64,000 nt of DNA from NCBI GenBank assembly GCA_000824845.1, contig CCNC01000091.1, positions 124,001-188,000 on the forward strand, read 5' to 3'. Position numbers and translations under genes: made by a program. Shown piece by piece: positions 19,894-30,740 of this stretch (within the stretch, counting starts at the first letter, position 1; each line of letters opens with the position of its first letter). This DNA is from Mesorhizobium sp. ORS 3359 (GTDB lineage: Bacteria > Pseudomonadota > Alphaproteobacteria > Rhizobiales > Rhizobiaceae). The notes beneath the pieces are model-generated. The model was not told the origin of the DNA, made no database searches, and was given only the letters and a program-made list of their open reading frames with translations.

Positions 19894-21162
19894 ATGGCAG
19901 AACTCAAAAGAACCCAGCCGCTGGCGCGCGACGCCATGGCCTATGTCCTGGCCGGCGGCCGCGGCAGCCGTCTCAAGGAACTGACCGACCGGCGCGCCAA
20001 ACCCGCCGTCTATTTCGGCGGCAAGACGCGCATCATCGATTTCGCGCTGTCCAATGCGCTGAACTCCGGCATCCGCCGCCTCGGCGTCGCCACCCAGTAC
20101 AAGGCGCATTCGCTGATCCGCCACCTGCAGCGCGGCTGGAACTTCTTGCGTCCAGAGCGAAACGAGAGCTTCGATATCCTGCCCGCATCGCAGCGCGTTT
20201 CGGAAACGCAGTGGTATGAAGGCACGGCCGACGCCGTCTACCAGAACATCGACATCATCGAGGCCTATGGCCCCGAATACATGGTCATCCTCGCCGGCGA
20301 CCACATCTACAAGATGGACTACGAGCTGATGCTGCGCCAGCATGTCGATGCCGGCGCCGACGTCACCGTCGGTTGCCTGGAGGTGCCGCGCCTGGAGGCG
20401 ACCGGCTTCGGTGTCATGCATGTCGATGCCAAGGACAACATCATCGCCTTCGTCGAAAAGCCGGCCGATCCGCCGGGCATCCCGGACAAGCCGGAATTTG
20501 CGCTCGCCTCGATGGGCATCTATGTCTTCAAGACCAAATTCCTGATGGAGCAGCTGCGCCGCGACGCCGCCGAGCCCGGCTCCAGCCGCGACTTCGGCAA
20601 GGACATCATCCCCTATATCGTCCAGCACGGTAAGGCGATCGCCCATCGCTTCGCCAAGTCCTGCGTGCGCTCGTCGCATGAGTCCGAGCCCTACTGGCGA
20701 GACGTCGGAACCGTCGATGCCTATTGGGAAGCCAATATCGACTTGACCGACATCACGCCGGAACTCGATCTCTACGACCGCGACTGGCCGATCTGGACCT
20801 ATGCCGAATTGAAGCCGCCGGCAAAGTTCGTGCATGACGAGGACGGCCGCCGCGGCGAGGCGATCTCCTCGCTGGTGTCCGGCGACTGCATCGTCTCCGG
20901 CGCCTCGCTGCGCCGCAGCCTGATCTTCACCGGCGCGCGCATCAACTCCTATTCGAAGCTGGAGGAGGTGGTGATGCTGCCCGACGTGACCGTCGGCCGC
21001 AACGCGCGCCTCAAGCGCGTCGTCATCGACCACGGCGTTAACATTCCGGAGGGCCTGGTGGTTGGCGAGGATCCGGCGCTCGACGCCAAGCGTTTTCGCG
21101 TATCGGAAAAGGGCATCTGCCTGATCACGCAGGACATGATCAACAAGCTGTCGACCCCGTAG
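19894..21162 (+). CDS. glgC: Glucose-1-phosphate adenylyltransferase
   Basis: The 422-residue protein begins [31 protein letters not shown], with the nucleotide-binding GGRGSRL loop and the preceding Arg/Lys-rich activator segment. [20 protein letters not shown] and [10 protein letters not shown] follow, then [14 protein letters not shown] and the C-terminal left-handed beta-helix. The enzyme makes ADP-glucose, the committed and allosterically controlled step of glycogen synthesis; rhizobial forms respond to fructose-6-phosphate and pyruvate (family knowledge). The start at 19894 is set by TTGGGAGGGTAACAAA. The gene is separated from glgA by about 100 bases holding a perfect 15-base inverted repeat. 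Confidence 0.96.
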   Translation: MAELKRTQPLARDAMAYVLAGGRGSRLKELTDRRAKPAVYFGGKTRIIDFALSNALNSGIRRLGVATQYKAHSLIRHLQRGWNFLRPERNESFDILPASQRVSETQWYEGTADAVYQNIDIIEAYGPEYMVILAGDHIYKMDYELMLRQHVDAGADVTVGCLEVPRLEATGFGVMHVDAKDNIIAFVEKPADPPGIPDKPEFALASMGIYVFKTKFLMEQLRRDAAEPGSSRDFGKDIIPYIVQHGKAIAHRFAKSCVRSSHESEPYWRDVGTVDAYWEANIDLTDITPELDLYDRDWPIWTYAELKPPAKFVHDEDGRRGEAISSLVSGDCIVSGASLRRSLIFTGARINSYSKLEEVVMLPDVTVGRNARLKRVVIDHGVNIPEGLVVGEDPALDAKRFRVSEKGICLITQDMINKLSTP

Positions 21163-21166
21163 GGTC

Positions 21167-21216
21167 GATCAAGCCGTCAACTTGCCGATCAATCCTATCG
21201 GGTTGACGGCTTGATC
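21167..21216. repeat. Perfect 15-bp inverted repeat between glgC and glgA
   Basis: GATCAAGCCGTCAAC (21167-21181) is exactly mirrored by GTTGACGGCTTGATC (21202-21216). The 20-base loop itself contains CCGAT and ATCGG, which can extend the hairpin. It starts five bases after the glgC stop. There is no U-run, so it may be an attenuator, an mRNA stabiliser or a REP-like element. Confidence 0.75.
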
Positions 21217-21265
21217 AACAGATTGTCACTTTGACCTGTCACGTTGAGATCGGAATGTGGAGCGC

Positions 21266-22711
21266 ATGCAGGTTCTGTCGGTCACGCCCGAAATCTTCCC
21301 GCTAATCAAGACCGGCGGGCTCGCCGACGTGACCGGCGCCCTGCCGATCGCGCTGGCTGGCAAGGGCGTCGCAATGCGCACGCTGGTCCCCGGCTATCCC
21401 GTGGTGATGGCGGCCTTCGCCAAGAAGAAACCCGTCTACCAGTACCCGCTGCTGCAGGGTGGCAAGGCCTCGGTCCATGCCGTCAAGGTCGGCGACCTCG
21501 ATCTCTTCGTTTTGGACGCGCCGCACCTCTTCGATCGCCAGGGCGGCCCTTACGGCACCGCATCCGGCGCCGACTGGCCGGACAACTGGCGTCGCTTCGC
21601 GGCGCTCAGCCAGGTCGGCGGCGACATTGCCGGGGGCGCGATCTCCGGTTACCAGCCGGACATCGTGCACGCCCATGACTGGCAGTCGGCGATGACGCTT
21701 GCCTATATGCGCTACGGCAAGGCGGTCGGCGTGCCGTCGCTGATCACCGTGCACAACCTTGCCTTCCAGGGCCAGTTCGGCGCCGGCATCTTCGGCGAGC
21801 TCGGCCTGCCGGGCGTGGCGATGCAACTCGACGGCGTCGAGTATTATGGCGGCGTCGGCTTTCTGAAGGCCGGTCTCCAGGCAGCCTGGGCGATCACCAC
21901 GGTGAGTCCGACCTATGCGCAGGAAATCCGTTCGGCGGAGTTCGGCATGGGCCTCGACGGCCTGATCAACATGCGCGCCACCGACCTCTACGGCATCGTC
22001 AACGGCATTGATGTCGACATCTGGAATCCCGAGACGGACAAGCATCTCGTCGCCAATTATTCGGCCGAAACGCTTGCCGCCCGCGCCAAGAACCGCAAGG
22101 CGGTCGAGGAGCGCTTCGGCCTGGAGGCGGATGGCAGCCCGATCGTCTGCGTCGTCAGCCGGCTGACCTGGCAGAAGGGCATGGACATCCTGGCCGCGGT
22201 CGTCGACGGCATCGTCGCCGCCGGCGCGCGCCTCGCCATCCTTGGCTCGGGCGATGCCGGCCTCGAAGGCACGCTGCTCGCCGCCGCCGCGCGGCATCGT
22301 GGCCGCGTGGGCGTCGTCGTCGGTTACGACGAGGGGCTGTCGCATGTCATGCAGGGCGGCTGCGACGCCATCATCATCCCCTCGCGCTTCGAGCCCTGCG
22401 GGCTGACCCAGCTCTACGGCCTGCGCTATGGCTGCGTGCCGGTCGTCGCCAGGACAGGCGGTTTGGCCGACACCATCATCGACGCCAACGAGGCGGCCTT
22501 GTCGGCTGGCGTCGCCACCGGTTTCCAGTTCGCGCCCAACAATGGCGGCGCCATGCTCCATGCCGTCCAGCGGCTGGTCGAGCAGCATGCTCGGCCGGCG
22601 ACCTGGGCCTCGATCCAGCGCCAGGGCATGAAGGCCGATGTCTCCTGGGACAAGAGCGCCGAAAAATACATCGAACTCTATCGCTTGCTGCTTTCGAAAA
22701 GGGCTGCCTGA
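21266..22711 (+). CDS. glgA: Glycogen synthase (ADP-glucose-dependent)
   Basis: The 481-residue GT5 glycosyltransferase begins [27 protein letters not shown], with the ADP-glucose-binding KTGGL motif at residues 15-19. HAHDWQSAM, the second KxGGL-like region and the catalytic C-terminal signature [33 protein letters not shown] are present. It extends alpha-1,4-glucan from ADP-glucose. A GTG at 21257 would add three residues (the annotated family start is normally the Met before QVL). It lies after glgC and ends three bases before pgm, as in other rhizobial glg clusters. Confidence 0.96.
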   Translation: MQVLSVTPEIFPLIKTGGLADVTGALPIALAGKGVAMRTLVPGYPVVMAAFAKKKPVYQYPLLQGGKASVHAVKVGDLDLFVLDAPHLFDRQGGPYGTASGADWPDNWRRFAALSQVGGDIAGGAISGYQPDIVHAHDWQSAMTLAYMRYGKAVGVPSLITVHNLAFQGQFGAGIFGELGLPGVAMQLDGVEYYGGVGFLKAGLQAAWAITTVSPTYAQEIRSAEFGMGLDGLINMRATDLYGIVNGIDVDIWNPETDKHLVANYSAETLAARAKNRKAVEERFGLEADGSPIVCVVSRLTWQKGMDILAAVVDGIVAAGARLAILGSGDAGLEGTLLAAAARHRGRVGVVVGYDEGLSHVMQGGCDAIIIPSRFEPCGLTQLYGLRYGCVPVVARTGGLADTIIDANEAALSAGVATGFQFAPNNGGAMLHAVQRLVEQHARPATWASIQRQGMKADVSWDKSAEKYIELYRLLLSKRAA

Positions 22712-24343
<1,632 letters not shown>

Positions 24344-24358
24344 GGGTGCAAGAGAAGG

Positions 24359-24570
24359 CTCCCCCTTCTCCCCTTGTGGGGTCCGAAGGACGGGGCGAGA
24401 CCCGTGGCTCGCCCCCGGGCGGTGGCCGAGCGAAGCTCGGACGGATGAGGGGTGCTCCAGCTTGGCGCAAACCGGCGCCCGGAACACCGGCGCCTCATTC
24501 CTTCCAACACCCCTCATCCGTCTCGGCGCTTCGCGCCGATCCACCTTCTCCCACAAGGGGAGAAGGGGAG
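24359..24570. repeat. Palindromic intergenic repeat element upstream of glgX
   Basis: Outer arms CTCCCCCTTCTCCCCTTGTG (24359-24378 and onward) and CCCACAAGGGGAGAAGGGGA (24550-24569) are near-perfect reverse complements. An inner pair, CGGATGAGGGGTG (24442-24454) and CACCCCTCATCCG (24508-24520), is exact. The approximately 210-base element looks like the intergenic palindromic repeats common in Mesorhizobium. Its right arm ends in AGAAGGGGAG, which sits at ribosome-binding distance from the glgX ATG. Confidence 0.8.
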
Positions 24571-24578
24571 GCTCGCGC

Positions 24579-26576
24579 ATGACCCTCGGCGCCATCATCA
24601 CCGCCGAAGGCATCCGCTTTGCCGTCTGGTCCTCATCGGCGAGACGCCTCTGGGTCTCGCTTTTCGGCGACAGCGGTACACGCGAGATCGACCGGCTGGA
24701 GTTGAAGTCGGAAGGCAAGGGCGTGCATGCGCTCTTTGTCCCCGGCCTTGGCGACGGGACGCGCTACGGCTTCCGCGCCGACGGCGACTACGCGCCGGAG
24801 CGCGGCCTGTGGTTTGACCCGGACAAGCTGCTCACCGATCCCTACGCCGTCGAGATCGATCGTCCTTACCAATACCATTGGCGGCTTGCCGCCAAGCGCA
24901 ACGAGGGCGCCGACACCGCACCCCTGATGCCCAAGGCGATCGTGGTGGCGCCGCCTGAGGCCGTGGCGCCTTTGCCACCCCTTTTCAAGCCCGGCGGGCT
25001 GATCTACGAGCTCAACGTCGGTTCCTTCACCAAGCTGCATCCGGATGTGCCGGAAGCGCAGCGGGGCACCATCGCGGCGCTCGCCCATCCCGCCATTATC
25101 GAGCACCTGAAGCGTCTCGGCGTCTCGGCCGTCGAATTGATGCCGATTACCGCGTCGATCGACGAGCGGCACCTGCCGCCATTGGGCTTAAGCAACGCCT
25201 GGGGCTACAACCCCGTCACCTTCATGACGCTCGACCCGCGTCTTGCGCCTGGCGGCCTCAAGGAGTTGCGCGACACTGTCGCAGCGCTGCGCAAGGCCGG
25301 CATCGGCACCATCCTGGACCTTGTCTTCAACCATACCGGCGAAAGCGACCGGCTCGGGCCGACGCTGTCGCTGCGCGGGCTCGATGCGCTGGCCTATTAC
25401 CGGCATCAGCCGGACGGCAGGTTGGTCAACGACACCGGCACCGGCAACACCGTCGCCTGCGATCATCCAGTGATGCGCGAGATGGTGCTCGACACGCTGC
25501 GCCACTTCGTCCGCTTCGCCGGCGTCGACGGCTTCCGCTTCGACCTGGCGCCGGTGCTCGGTCGCGTCGACGGCGCCTTCGATCCGGAGGCGCCGCTGCT
25601 CGGGGACATCGCCGGCGATCCCGTGCTCGCCGACCGCGTGCTGATCGCCGAGCCCTGGGATATCGGCCCGAACGGCTATCAGCTCGGCAATTTCCGCCCG
25701 CCCTATCTGGAATGGAACGACCGTTACCGCGACGATGTCAGGCGCTTTTGGCGCGGCGACGCCGGCGCGATCGGTGCACTGGCGACACGACTTGCCGGCT
25801 CCTCCGACGTTTTCGGCAGGGACGGCCGGCCGACGACCCGAACGGTCAACTTCATCGCCGCGCATGACGGCATGACGCTCGCCGATATCGTCGCCTATGA
25901 GCGCAAGCACAACGAGCCCAATGGCGAACAGAACCGCGACGGCCATAACGACAATCTGTCCTGGAACAACGGGGCCGAAGGCGAGACGGACGACGAGGCG
26001 ATCAGCCTGGCCCGCTCCAACGACCGGCGCGCGTTGCTAGCCACCCTCTTTGCCTCGCGCGGCACCATCATGCTGACGGCCGGCGACGAGTTCGGTCGCA
26101 CGCAGCGAGGCAACAACAACGCCTATGCGCAGGACAACGCCATCACCTGGCTCGATTGGGCTGGCCGCGATCACGCGCTGGAGCAGTACGCATCGTCGCT
26201 GGCCACACTGCGCTGCGCCTTCCCGGTGCTGGCGGATCCACACTTCCTGACCGGCGAGCCCGCCGACGGAGAGGAACTTCCCGACGTGGATTGGCTGACC
26301 GAGACCGGCATACCGCTCGGCGAGGGCGATTGGAACGATGCCGGCCGACATCGCCTCGTCATGCTGTTCGGCGATAGCCAGGGCGAGCGCCTGGCGGTTC
26401 TGATCAACGGCGATCGCCGGCAATGCGTTTTCACCTTGCCCGCGCGGGAAGGCTTCGAGTGGCTCTCAGCGGTCGAGACGCAACCGGTCGATCTGGCGCG
26501 GCCGCTGCCTAGCCGCTGTGTGAGTTTCGTGATTGAGCGACAGGCGGCGAAGGCACGCACCAGGAAGGGTTCGTGA
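24579..26576 (+). CDS. glgX: Glycogen debranching enzyme (GlgX)
   Basis: The 665-residue GH13 protein begins MTLGAIITAEGIRFAVWSSSARRLWVSLFGD, a CBM48 module, followed by the catalytic barrel. The nucleophile lies in DGFRFDLAPVLGRVDGAFD, the acid/base in LIAEPWDIGPNGYQLGNF and the third acid in IAAHDGMTLADIVAYERKHN. GlgX hydrolyses alpha-1,6 branches of phosphorylase-limited glycogen and releases maltotetraose-type oligosaccharides. The start at 24579 is preferred over in-frame upstream codons because those would translate the repeat element. The ribosome-binding site GGGGAGG lies in the repeat arm. The stop overlaps the next gene's ATG as TGATG. Confidence 0.94.
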   Translation: MTLGAIITAEGIRFAVWSSSARRLWVSLFGDSGTREIDRLELKSEGKGVHALFVPGLGDGTRYGFRADGDYAPERGLWFDPDKLLTDPYAVEIDRPYQYHWRLAAKRNEGADTAPLMPKAIVVAPPEAVAPLPPLFKPGGLIYELNVGSFTKLHPDVPEAQRGTIAALAHPAIIEHLKRLGVSAVELMPITASIDERHLPPLGLSNAWGYNPVTFMTLDPRLAPGGLKELRDTVAALRKAGIGTILDLVFNHTGESDRLGPTLSLRGLDALAYYRHQPDGRLVNDTGTGNTVACDHPVMREMVLDTLRHFVRFAGVDGFRFDLAPVLGRVDGAFDPEAPLLGDIAGDPVLADRVLIAEPWDIGPNGYQLGNFRPPYLEWNDRYRDDVRRFWRGDAGAIGALATRLAGSSDVFGRDGRPTTRTVNFIAAHDGMTLADIVAYERKHNEPNGEQNRDGHNDNLSWNNGAEGETDDEAISLARSNDRRALLATLFASRGTIMLTAGDEFGRTQRGNNNAYAQDNAITWLDWAGRDHALEQYASSLATLRCAFPVLADPHFLTGEPADGEELPDVDWLTETGIPLGEGDWNDAGRHRLVMLFGDSQGERLAVLINGDRRQCVFTLPAREGFEWLSAVETQPVDLARPLPSRCVSFVIERQAAKARTRKGS

Positions 26577-28231
26577 TGACCGAAGGCAATGCCGGGCAGG
26601 GTGCACAATGGTGGCGCGGCTGCGTCATCTACCAGGTCTATCCGCGCTCCTTCCAGGACACGACCGGCAACGGCAGCGGTGACCTCAATGGCATCACCGC
26701 GCGGCTCGCCCATATCGCTTCGCTCGGCGCCGACGCCGTCTGGCTGTCGCCCTTCTTCAAGTCGCCGATGGCCGATATGGGCTATGACGTGTCGGACTAC
26801 CGCGACGTCGATCCGATGTTCGGCACGCTGGAGGATTTCGACGCGCTCATCGCCGAGGCGCACCGGCTCGGCCTGAGGCTCATCATCGACCAGGTGATCT
26901 CGCACTCTTCCGACAAGCACGATTGGTTCGTCGAAAGCCGCGCCAGCCGCGACAACGCCAAGGCCGACTGGTACGTCTGGGCCGATGCGAAGCCGGACGG
27001 CAGCGCGCCCAACAATTGGCAATCGCTGTTCGGCGGCCCCGCCTGGGAGTGGGATGCCACCCGCCGGCAGTACTACATGCACAATTTCCTCGCCGCGCAG
27101 CCGGATTTCAACTTTCACAATCCAGAGGTCCAGGATGCGCTGCTCGACACCGTGCGCTTCTGGCTGGAGCGCGGCGTGGACGGCTTCCGGCTGGATACCG
27201 TCAACTACTATGTCCACGACCGCTGGCTGCGCGATAATCCGCCTTTGGCCGCGAGCGTCGCCGGCACCAACGGTGCGACCAGCACCTATGCCTTCCAGGA
27301 GCATCTCTTCGACAAGACGCGGCCCGAGAATCTCGAATTCCTGAAGCGCTTCCGCGCGCTGCTCGACGAATATCCGGACCGCGCCGCGGTCGGCGAGGTG
27401 GGCGACGAGGAGCGTTCGCTGCAGACGCTCGCTGCCTATGTCTCCGGCGGCGATAAATTGCAGATGTGCTACACTTTCGACCTGCTCAGCCCGCAATTTT
27501 CCGCCGCGCATGTGCGCGGCTGCGTCGAGGCGTTCGAGACGACCGCCCCGGACGGCTGGGTCTGCTGGGCCTTCTCCAACCATGACGTCGTGCGCCATGT
27601 CAGCCGCTGGACGCGGCCCGGCGAGAGCCCGGACGCGGTGGCCAAATTCTCGATCGCGCTGCTGTCATGCCTGCGCGGCTCGATCTGCCTCTACCAAGGC
27701 GAGGAACTGGGGCTGGAGGAAGCCGAACTCGCCTATGAGGATCTGCGCGATCCCGTTGGCATCCGCTTCTGGCCGGGCGTGAAGGGCAGGGACGGTTGCC
27801 GCACGCCGATGGTCTGGCAGGCGGACGCCGAAAATGCCGGTTTCTCGACGGCCAAGCCCTGGCTGCCGGTGCCGCAGGCGCATCGCGCCCGCGCGGTCGA
27901 CATTCAGGATGGCGAGGGCGGTTCCGTGCTCGCGGCCTACCGTTCGATCCTTGCCCTGCGCCGGCGCCATCCGGCGTTGATCGCCGGCTCGATCCGTTTT
28001 CTCGAGACCGAGGGCGACGTGCTGGCCTTCATACGCCAGCAGAAGGATGAGAGATTGCTGTGCGTCTTCAACTTCGCCGCAGAGCCGGCGAACTGGGCGC
28101 TGCCGGCCGAGATCGGGGATGTCGAGATAACGGCTCTTGCCGTTGATGTCGCCGGCGTTCTTGGCGGCGTTGTCGAGGAGAGCGCGCTGGCGTTGCCGCC
28201 CTTGGGCAGTTTTGTCGGAAGGATTGGCTGA
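26576..28231 (+). CDS. aglA: Alpha-glucosidase, GH13 (AglA-like)
   Basis: The 551-residue protein begins MTEGNAGQGAQWWRGCVIYQVYPRSFQDTTGNGSGDLNGI, the standard start of oligo-1,6-glucosidase/alpha-glucosidase enzymes. Catalytic segments are DGFRLDTVNYYVHDR (nucleophile), AVGEVGDEE (acid/base) and AFSNHDVVRH. Length matches rhizobial AglA (551). It has no signal peptide, so it acts in the cytosol, probably splitting the malto-oligosaccharides released by GlgX, though sucrose, trehalulose or isomaltose hydrolysis is possible. A one-base overlap (TGATG) couples it to glgX; a GTG at 26573 is an alternative start. It converges on the tad genes with only seven bases between. Confidence 0.9.
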   Translation: MTEGNAGQGAQWWRGCVIYQVYPRSFQDTTGNGSGDLNGITARLAHIASLGADAVWLSPFFKSPMADMGYDVSDYRDVDPMFGTLEDFDALIAEAHRLGLRLIIDQVISHSSDKHDWFVESRASRDNAKADWYVWADAKPDGSAPNNWQSLFGGPAWEWDATRRQYYMHNFLAAQPDFNFHNPEVQDALLDTVRFWLERGVDGFRLDTVNYYVHDRWLRDNPPLAASVAGTNGATSTYAFQEHLFDKTRPENLEFLKRFRALLDEYPDRAAVGEVGDEERSLQTLAAYVSGGDKLQMCYTFDLLSPQFSAAHVRGCVEAFETTAPDGWVCWAFSNHDVVRHVSRWTRPGESPDAVAKFSIALLSCLRGSICLYQGEELGLEEAELAYEDLRDPVGIRFWPGVKGRDGCRTPMVWQADAENAGFSTAKPWLPVPQAHRARAVDIQDGEGGSVLAAYRSILALRRRHPALIAGSIRFLETEGDVLAFIRQQKDERLLCVFNFAAEPANWALPAEIGDVEITALAVDVAGVLGGVVEESALALPPLGSFVGRIG

Positions 28232-28238
28232 TAGCGGC

Positions 28239-30005
28239 CTACTGGACGAGGACCGAGCGGCCGCATGTCGCGCCGGTCACGCGCACATCGGCCTCGCCGA
28301 CATGCACGCCCAGTGTCCCAAGCACGTTGTAGACCAGGCTGTCGACCGGCGCGGTCACGCCGTTGAGCAGCGTCGTCACCGCCGGCTTGACTGCGCCGAG
28401 CAGGGCGGTCACGTCGAGGCCGAGCCCCAGCGCGTTGACCGACAACGACAGGTTGTTGACCAGCGATGTCGTCAGCGACTGCGTCAGGTTCTTCGTCGAC
28501 ACCGTCTTGATCGCCTTGTTGGCGATGTCGGCCGCGTTGTAGGTCAGGTTGGTCGGCGTCATGTTGGTGACCGAGAAGGCCGACTGTCCCTTGATTTGCA
28601 GCAGGTTGAGGTTGATCTGGAGCAACTTGAGGCTGACATCTGCGATCTCGGCGTCGGAGAAGGATTGCGGTTTGGTGAAGTCGGCGAAGCCGCTGGCGCT
28701 GCTCTTGGCGAGATGAGCCTCGACGACACCCGGCTGCGCCGCGATCGAGACCTTGATGCTGGAGGGGTCGGTCGGGCAGGTGATATCGGTCAGCTTGGCC
28801 TCGGCATAAGCGACCTCGACATTGAGCGGCAGGTTGACGGCAAGCAGTTTGATGCCGCCGCCGAGATTGGAATTGCCAAGGGTAACGCTGGCGTTGAGCT
28901 TGATGCGCGTCTGCGCCGTGCGCGCCACGGTGCCTGCTTCCCCCACCGCGAGCCAGGGCGAGTTCTGCATGGGCTCGCCGATGGCGATGGAAAGCGTCGT
29001 CGATGTCAGTCCCGGTATGGTAGCGCCGAGATTGACCGCGACCTGGTTTGTGCCGTTGGCCAAAGCCGCCGCCGCCGTCAGCATGCTGAGCGCGCTGGCG
29101 TCGACCGACAGCCCGGCGGGTTTCTGTCCAAGGCCCAGGCTGCCCACCGAGCCAAGGTCGACGAGAGTGCTGACCGGAATCTTGACAGTATTGGTGGCGC
29201 TGGAAGCCATGGTCTGCAATGCGATCTTGGCCGTACGGTCCAGCCCCGGCACGTTGGCCATGGCGGTGGCGATCTGGCCGACCGTCGCTTTCGAGGCAAG
29301 CACGTCCGAATAGGAAACTCCGGTCAGCCTGAGCTGCACGGCAAGTTGGTCGACGAAGGACAGCACGTCGACATCGGCCGAGATCAGCGAATTGTAATCC
29401 ATCACGCTGAGCGAGACGTTGCCGCCGAGAAGGCTGCCGATAAGCGCGTTGAGAATGCCGCCATTGAGACTGGCGAGTCGCGATCCGACCGAGAAAGCCG
29501 CCTGCGGCTGCGCGCTGGCGATGGCCGTCGTGCCGAGTGTGGGCGGCGCCATGATCGAGCCGGCGAAATAGAGCGTGCCTTGCTTCTTCAGCGACACCTG
29601 CACGGCATTGTAGGGCAGCTTGCCGGCCTCGAACCGGCTGCCGGCGGCAATGGTGCTGACGCCCGTGTAGCGCCCCGGCACGATCTGGACGACCGCCTTG
29701 GTGGCGGTTGGCGCCACGTTGGTGCCTTGTTGCTGCACCGCGACCGAGGTGATGCCGTTGTCGGCGAGCGTCGTCAGCACCGCCTGCTGGGCATTGGTGA
29801 TGTTCGAGGCCGCGGTGATGGCGGCGAGGTCGACGATCGACTGCGCGGCACGGCGCTCGTTGTAAAGGGAACCTTCGTCGATCGCGAAGGCGGTCAGCGC
29901 CAGCGCCACTGGCGTGCACAGCGCCGTCATGACGGCGAAATTCGCGCTACGGTCGGTGACGAGCCTCCTCGTCGCCGCCATCAATCCCCCCTTGATGGAC
30001 ATCAT
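28239..30005 (-). CDS. TadG-like pilus assembly protein
   Basis: The protein of up to 588 residues has one N-terminal membrane helix (about residues 22-42, NFAVMTALCTPVALALTAFAIDEG) followed by YNERRAAQSIVDLAAITAASNI. This is the TadG/Flp pilus N-terminal module (DUF2134-like), with the rest exported. The remainder is rich in Ala, Leu, Ser, Thr and Val, repetitive, and lacks a recognisable von Willebrand A MIDAS motif. Two starts are possible: ATG 30005 overlaps the TadE stop as ATGA, while ATG 29981 has a strong GGGGGG site four bases upstream. TadG is a minor component that links the Tad pilus to the envelope. No tad secretion genes (cpaB-F, tadA-C) occur in the window. Confidence 0.82.
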   Translation of the reverse strand: MMSIKGGLMAATRRLVTDRSANFAVMTALCTPVALALTAFAIDEGSLYNERRAAQSIVDLAAITAASNITNAQQAVLTTLADNGITSVAVQQQGTNVAPTATKAVVQIVPGRYTGVSTIAAGSRFEAGKLPYNAVQVSLKKQGTLYFAGSIMAPPTLGTTAIASAQPQAAFSVGSRLASLNGGILNALIGSLLGGNVSLSVMDYNSLISADVDVLSFVDQLAVQLRLTGVSYSDVLASKATVGQIATAMANVPGLDRTAKIALQTMASSATNTVKIPVSTLVDLGSVGSLGLGQKPAGLSVDASALSMLTAAAALANGTNQVAVNLGATIPGLTSTTLSIAIGEPMQNSPWLAVGEAGTVARTAQTRIKLNASVTLGNSNLGGGIKLLAVNLPLNVEVAYAEAKLTDITCPTDPSSIKVSIAAQPGVVEAHLAKSSASGFADFTKPQSFSDAEIADVSLKLLQINLNLLQIKGQSAFSVTNMTPTNLTYNAADIANKAIKTVSTKNLTQSLTTSLVNNLSLSVNALGLGLDVTALLGAVKPAVTTLLNGVTAPVDSLVYNVLGTLGVHVGEADVRVTGATCGRSVLVQ

Positions 30006-30448
30006 ATGCCTCCGACACGGATCGTCGACTGGCGCTGTATCGTCGTACCCGGCAGCGGCAGCGTCTTGAACAGGTTCCAGATCGGCAGGTTGCGCGCATC
30101 GTAGGTGACGGAGACGACGAACTGGCTGCCATCGGCGACACTGTCCTGTGCGTTGACAGTCAGCTTGTTGGGATCGACGAAGGGATAGCCGGAGACGTCA
30201 TGCGCGATGAAATCGGTGACCAGTGCCTGCCGCTCGGTCTGGTTGAGGCCGGCGATCGCCGTTCGCGCCGCATCGGCGGCGATCTGCTGCACTGAGTGGC
30301 TGGCGCCGAAATAGATTCCGTATGCAACCATGCCGAGCAAAAGCAGGATGAAGACAGGCGCAAGCATGGCGAATTCGACCGCCGACGTGCCTGTGGCGTC
30401 TGCCCGGAAACAAGACCAAGAGACAAGGAATTTTCGGTTTTTCAGCAT
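30002..30448 (-). CDS. TadE-like pilus minor pseudopilin
   Basis: The 148-residue protein has a hydrophilic start (MLKNRKFLVSWSCFRADATG) and then GTSAVEFAMLAPVFILLLLGMVAYGIYFGASHSVQQIAADAARTAIAGL. That is the TadE-like domain with the pilin-type Glu in a SAVEFAMLAP prepilin-peptidase-like context. TadE and TadF are minor pseudopilins of the Flp/Tad system. The gene is translated together with the TadG-like gene downstream through an ATGA overlap. ATG 30448 is chosen over 30478 because it brings the N-terminus close to family length. The upstream 290 bases are shared with oppA, transcribed the other way. Confidence 0.85.
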   Translation of the reverse strand: MLKNRKFLVSWSCFRADATGTSAVEFAMLAPVFILLLLGMVAYGIYFGASHSVQQIAADAARTAIAGLNQTERQALVTDFIAHDVSGYPFVDPNKLTVNAQDSVADGSQFVVSVTYDARNLPIWNLFKTLPLPGTTIQRQSTIRVGGI

Positions 30449-30561
30449 GTTGCGGAGAATGCCAAATCCTGCCTGCAAAAACAGAAAACGGCTCGAACAA
30501 CCGGCAGGTGTGCCAAGTTGAAGTTAGGTTTAGAACATTAGTTTTCGCTGTTTTAGCCCGA

Positions 30562-30580
30562 TGACGCTCACTTTGCGTCA
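30562..30580. promoter_or_regulatory. Short inverted repeat in the tadE-oppA divergent region
   Basis: TGACGC (30562-30567) and GCGTCA (30575-30580) are mirrored around seven bases. The 292-base gap between the divergent genes must hold both promoters, and this is the only symmetric site I see in it. No regulator can be assigned. Confidence 0.3.
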
Positions 30581-30740
30581 AGCAGGCAATGGTTGAAATA
30601 AGATTTCGCTCTGTCTAGTGTCCTGCCACCAGCCACCGGAAGGGACCGGCGGCACGCCTGAAAGGGGCCGTTTCAACGGTTCCGGGGCGTCAACACTTAA
30701 GAAGGCGCGGCTGAGGGGCTGCGCCGACAGGGAGAACTTC

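Noticed and set aside
28137..30104. Plus-strand 655-codon open frame opposite the TadG-like gene
   Set aside because: It shows the same Arg/Gly/Asp-rich antisense composition and no ribosome-binding site; the minus-strand protein has a clear TadG-like N-terminus and is coupled to TadE.
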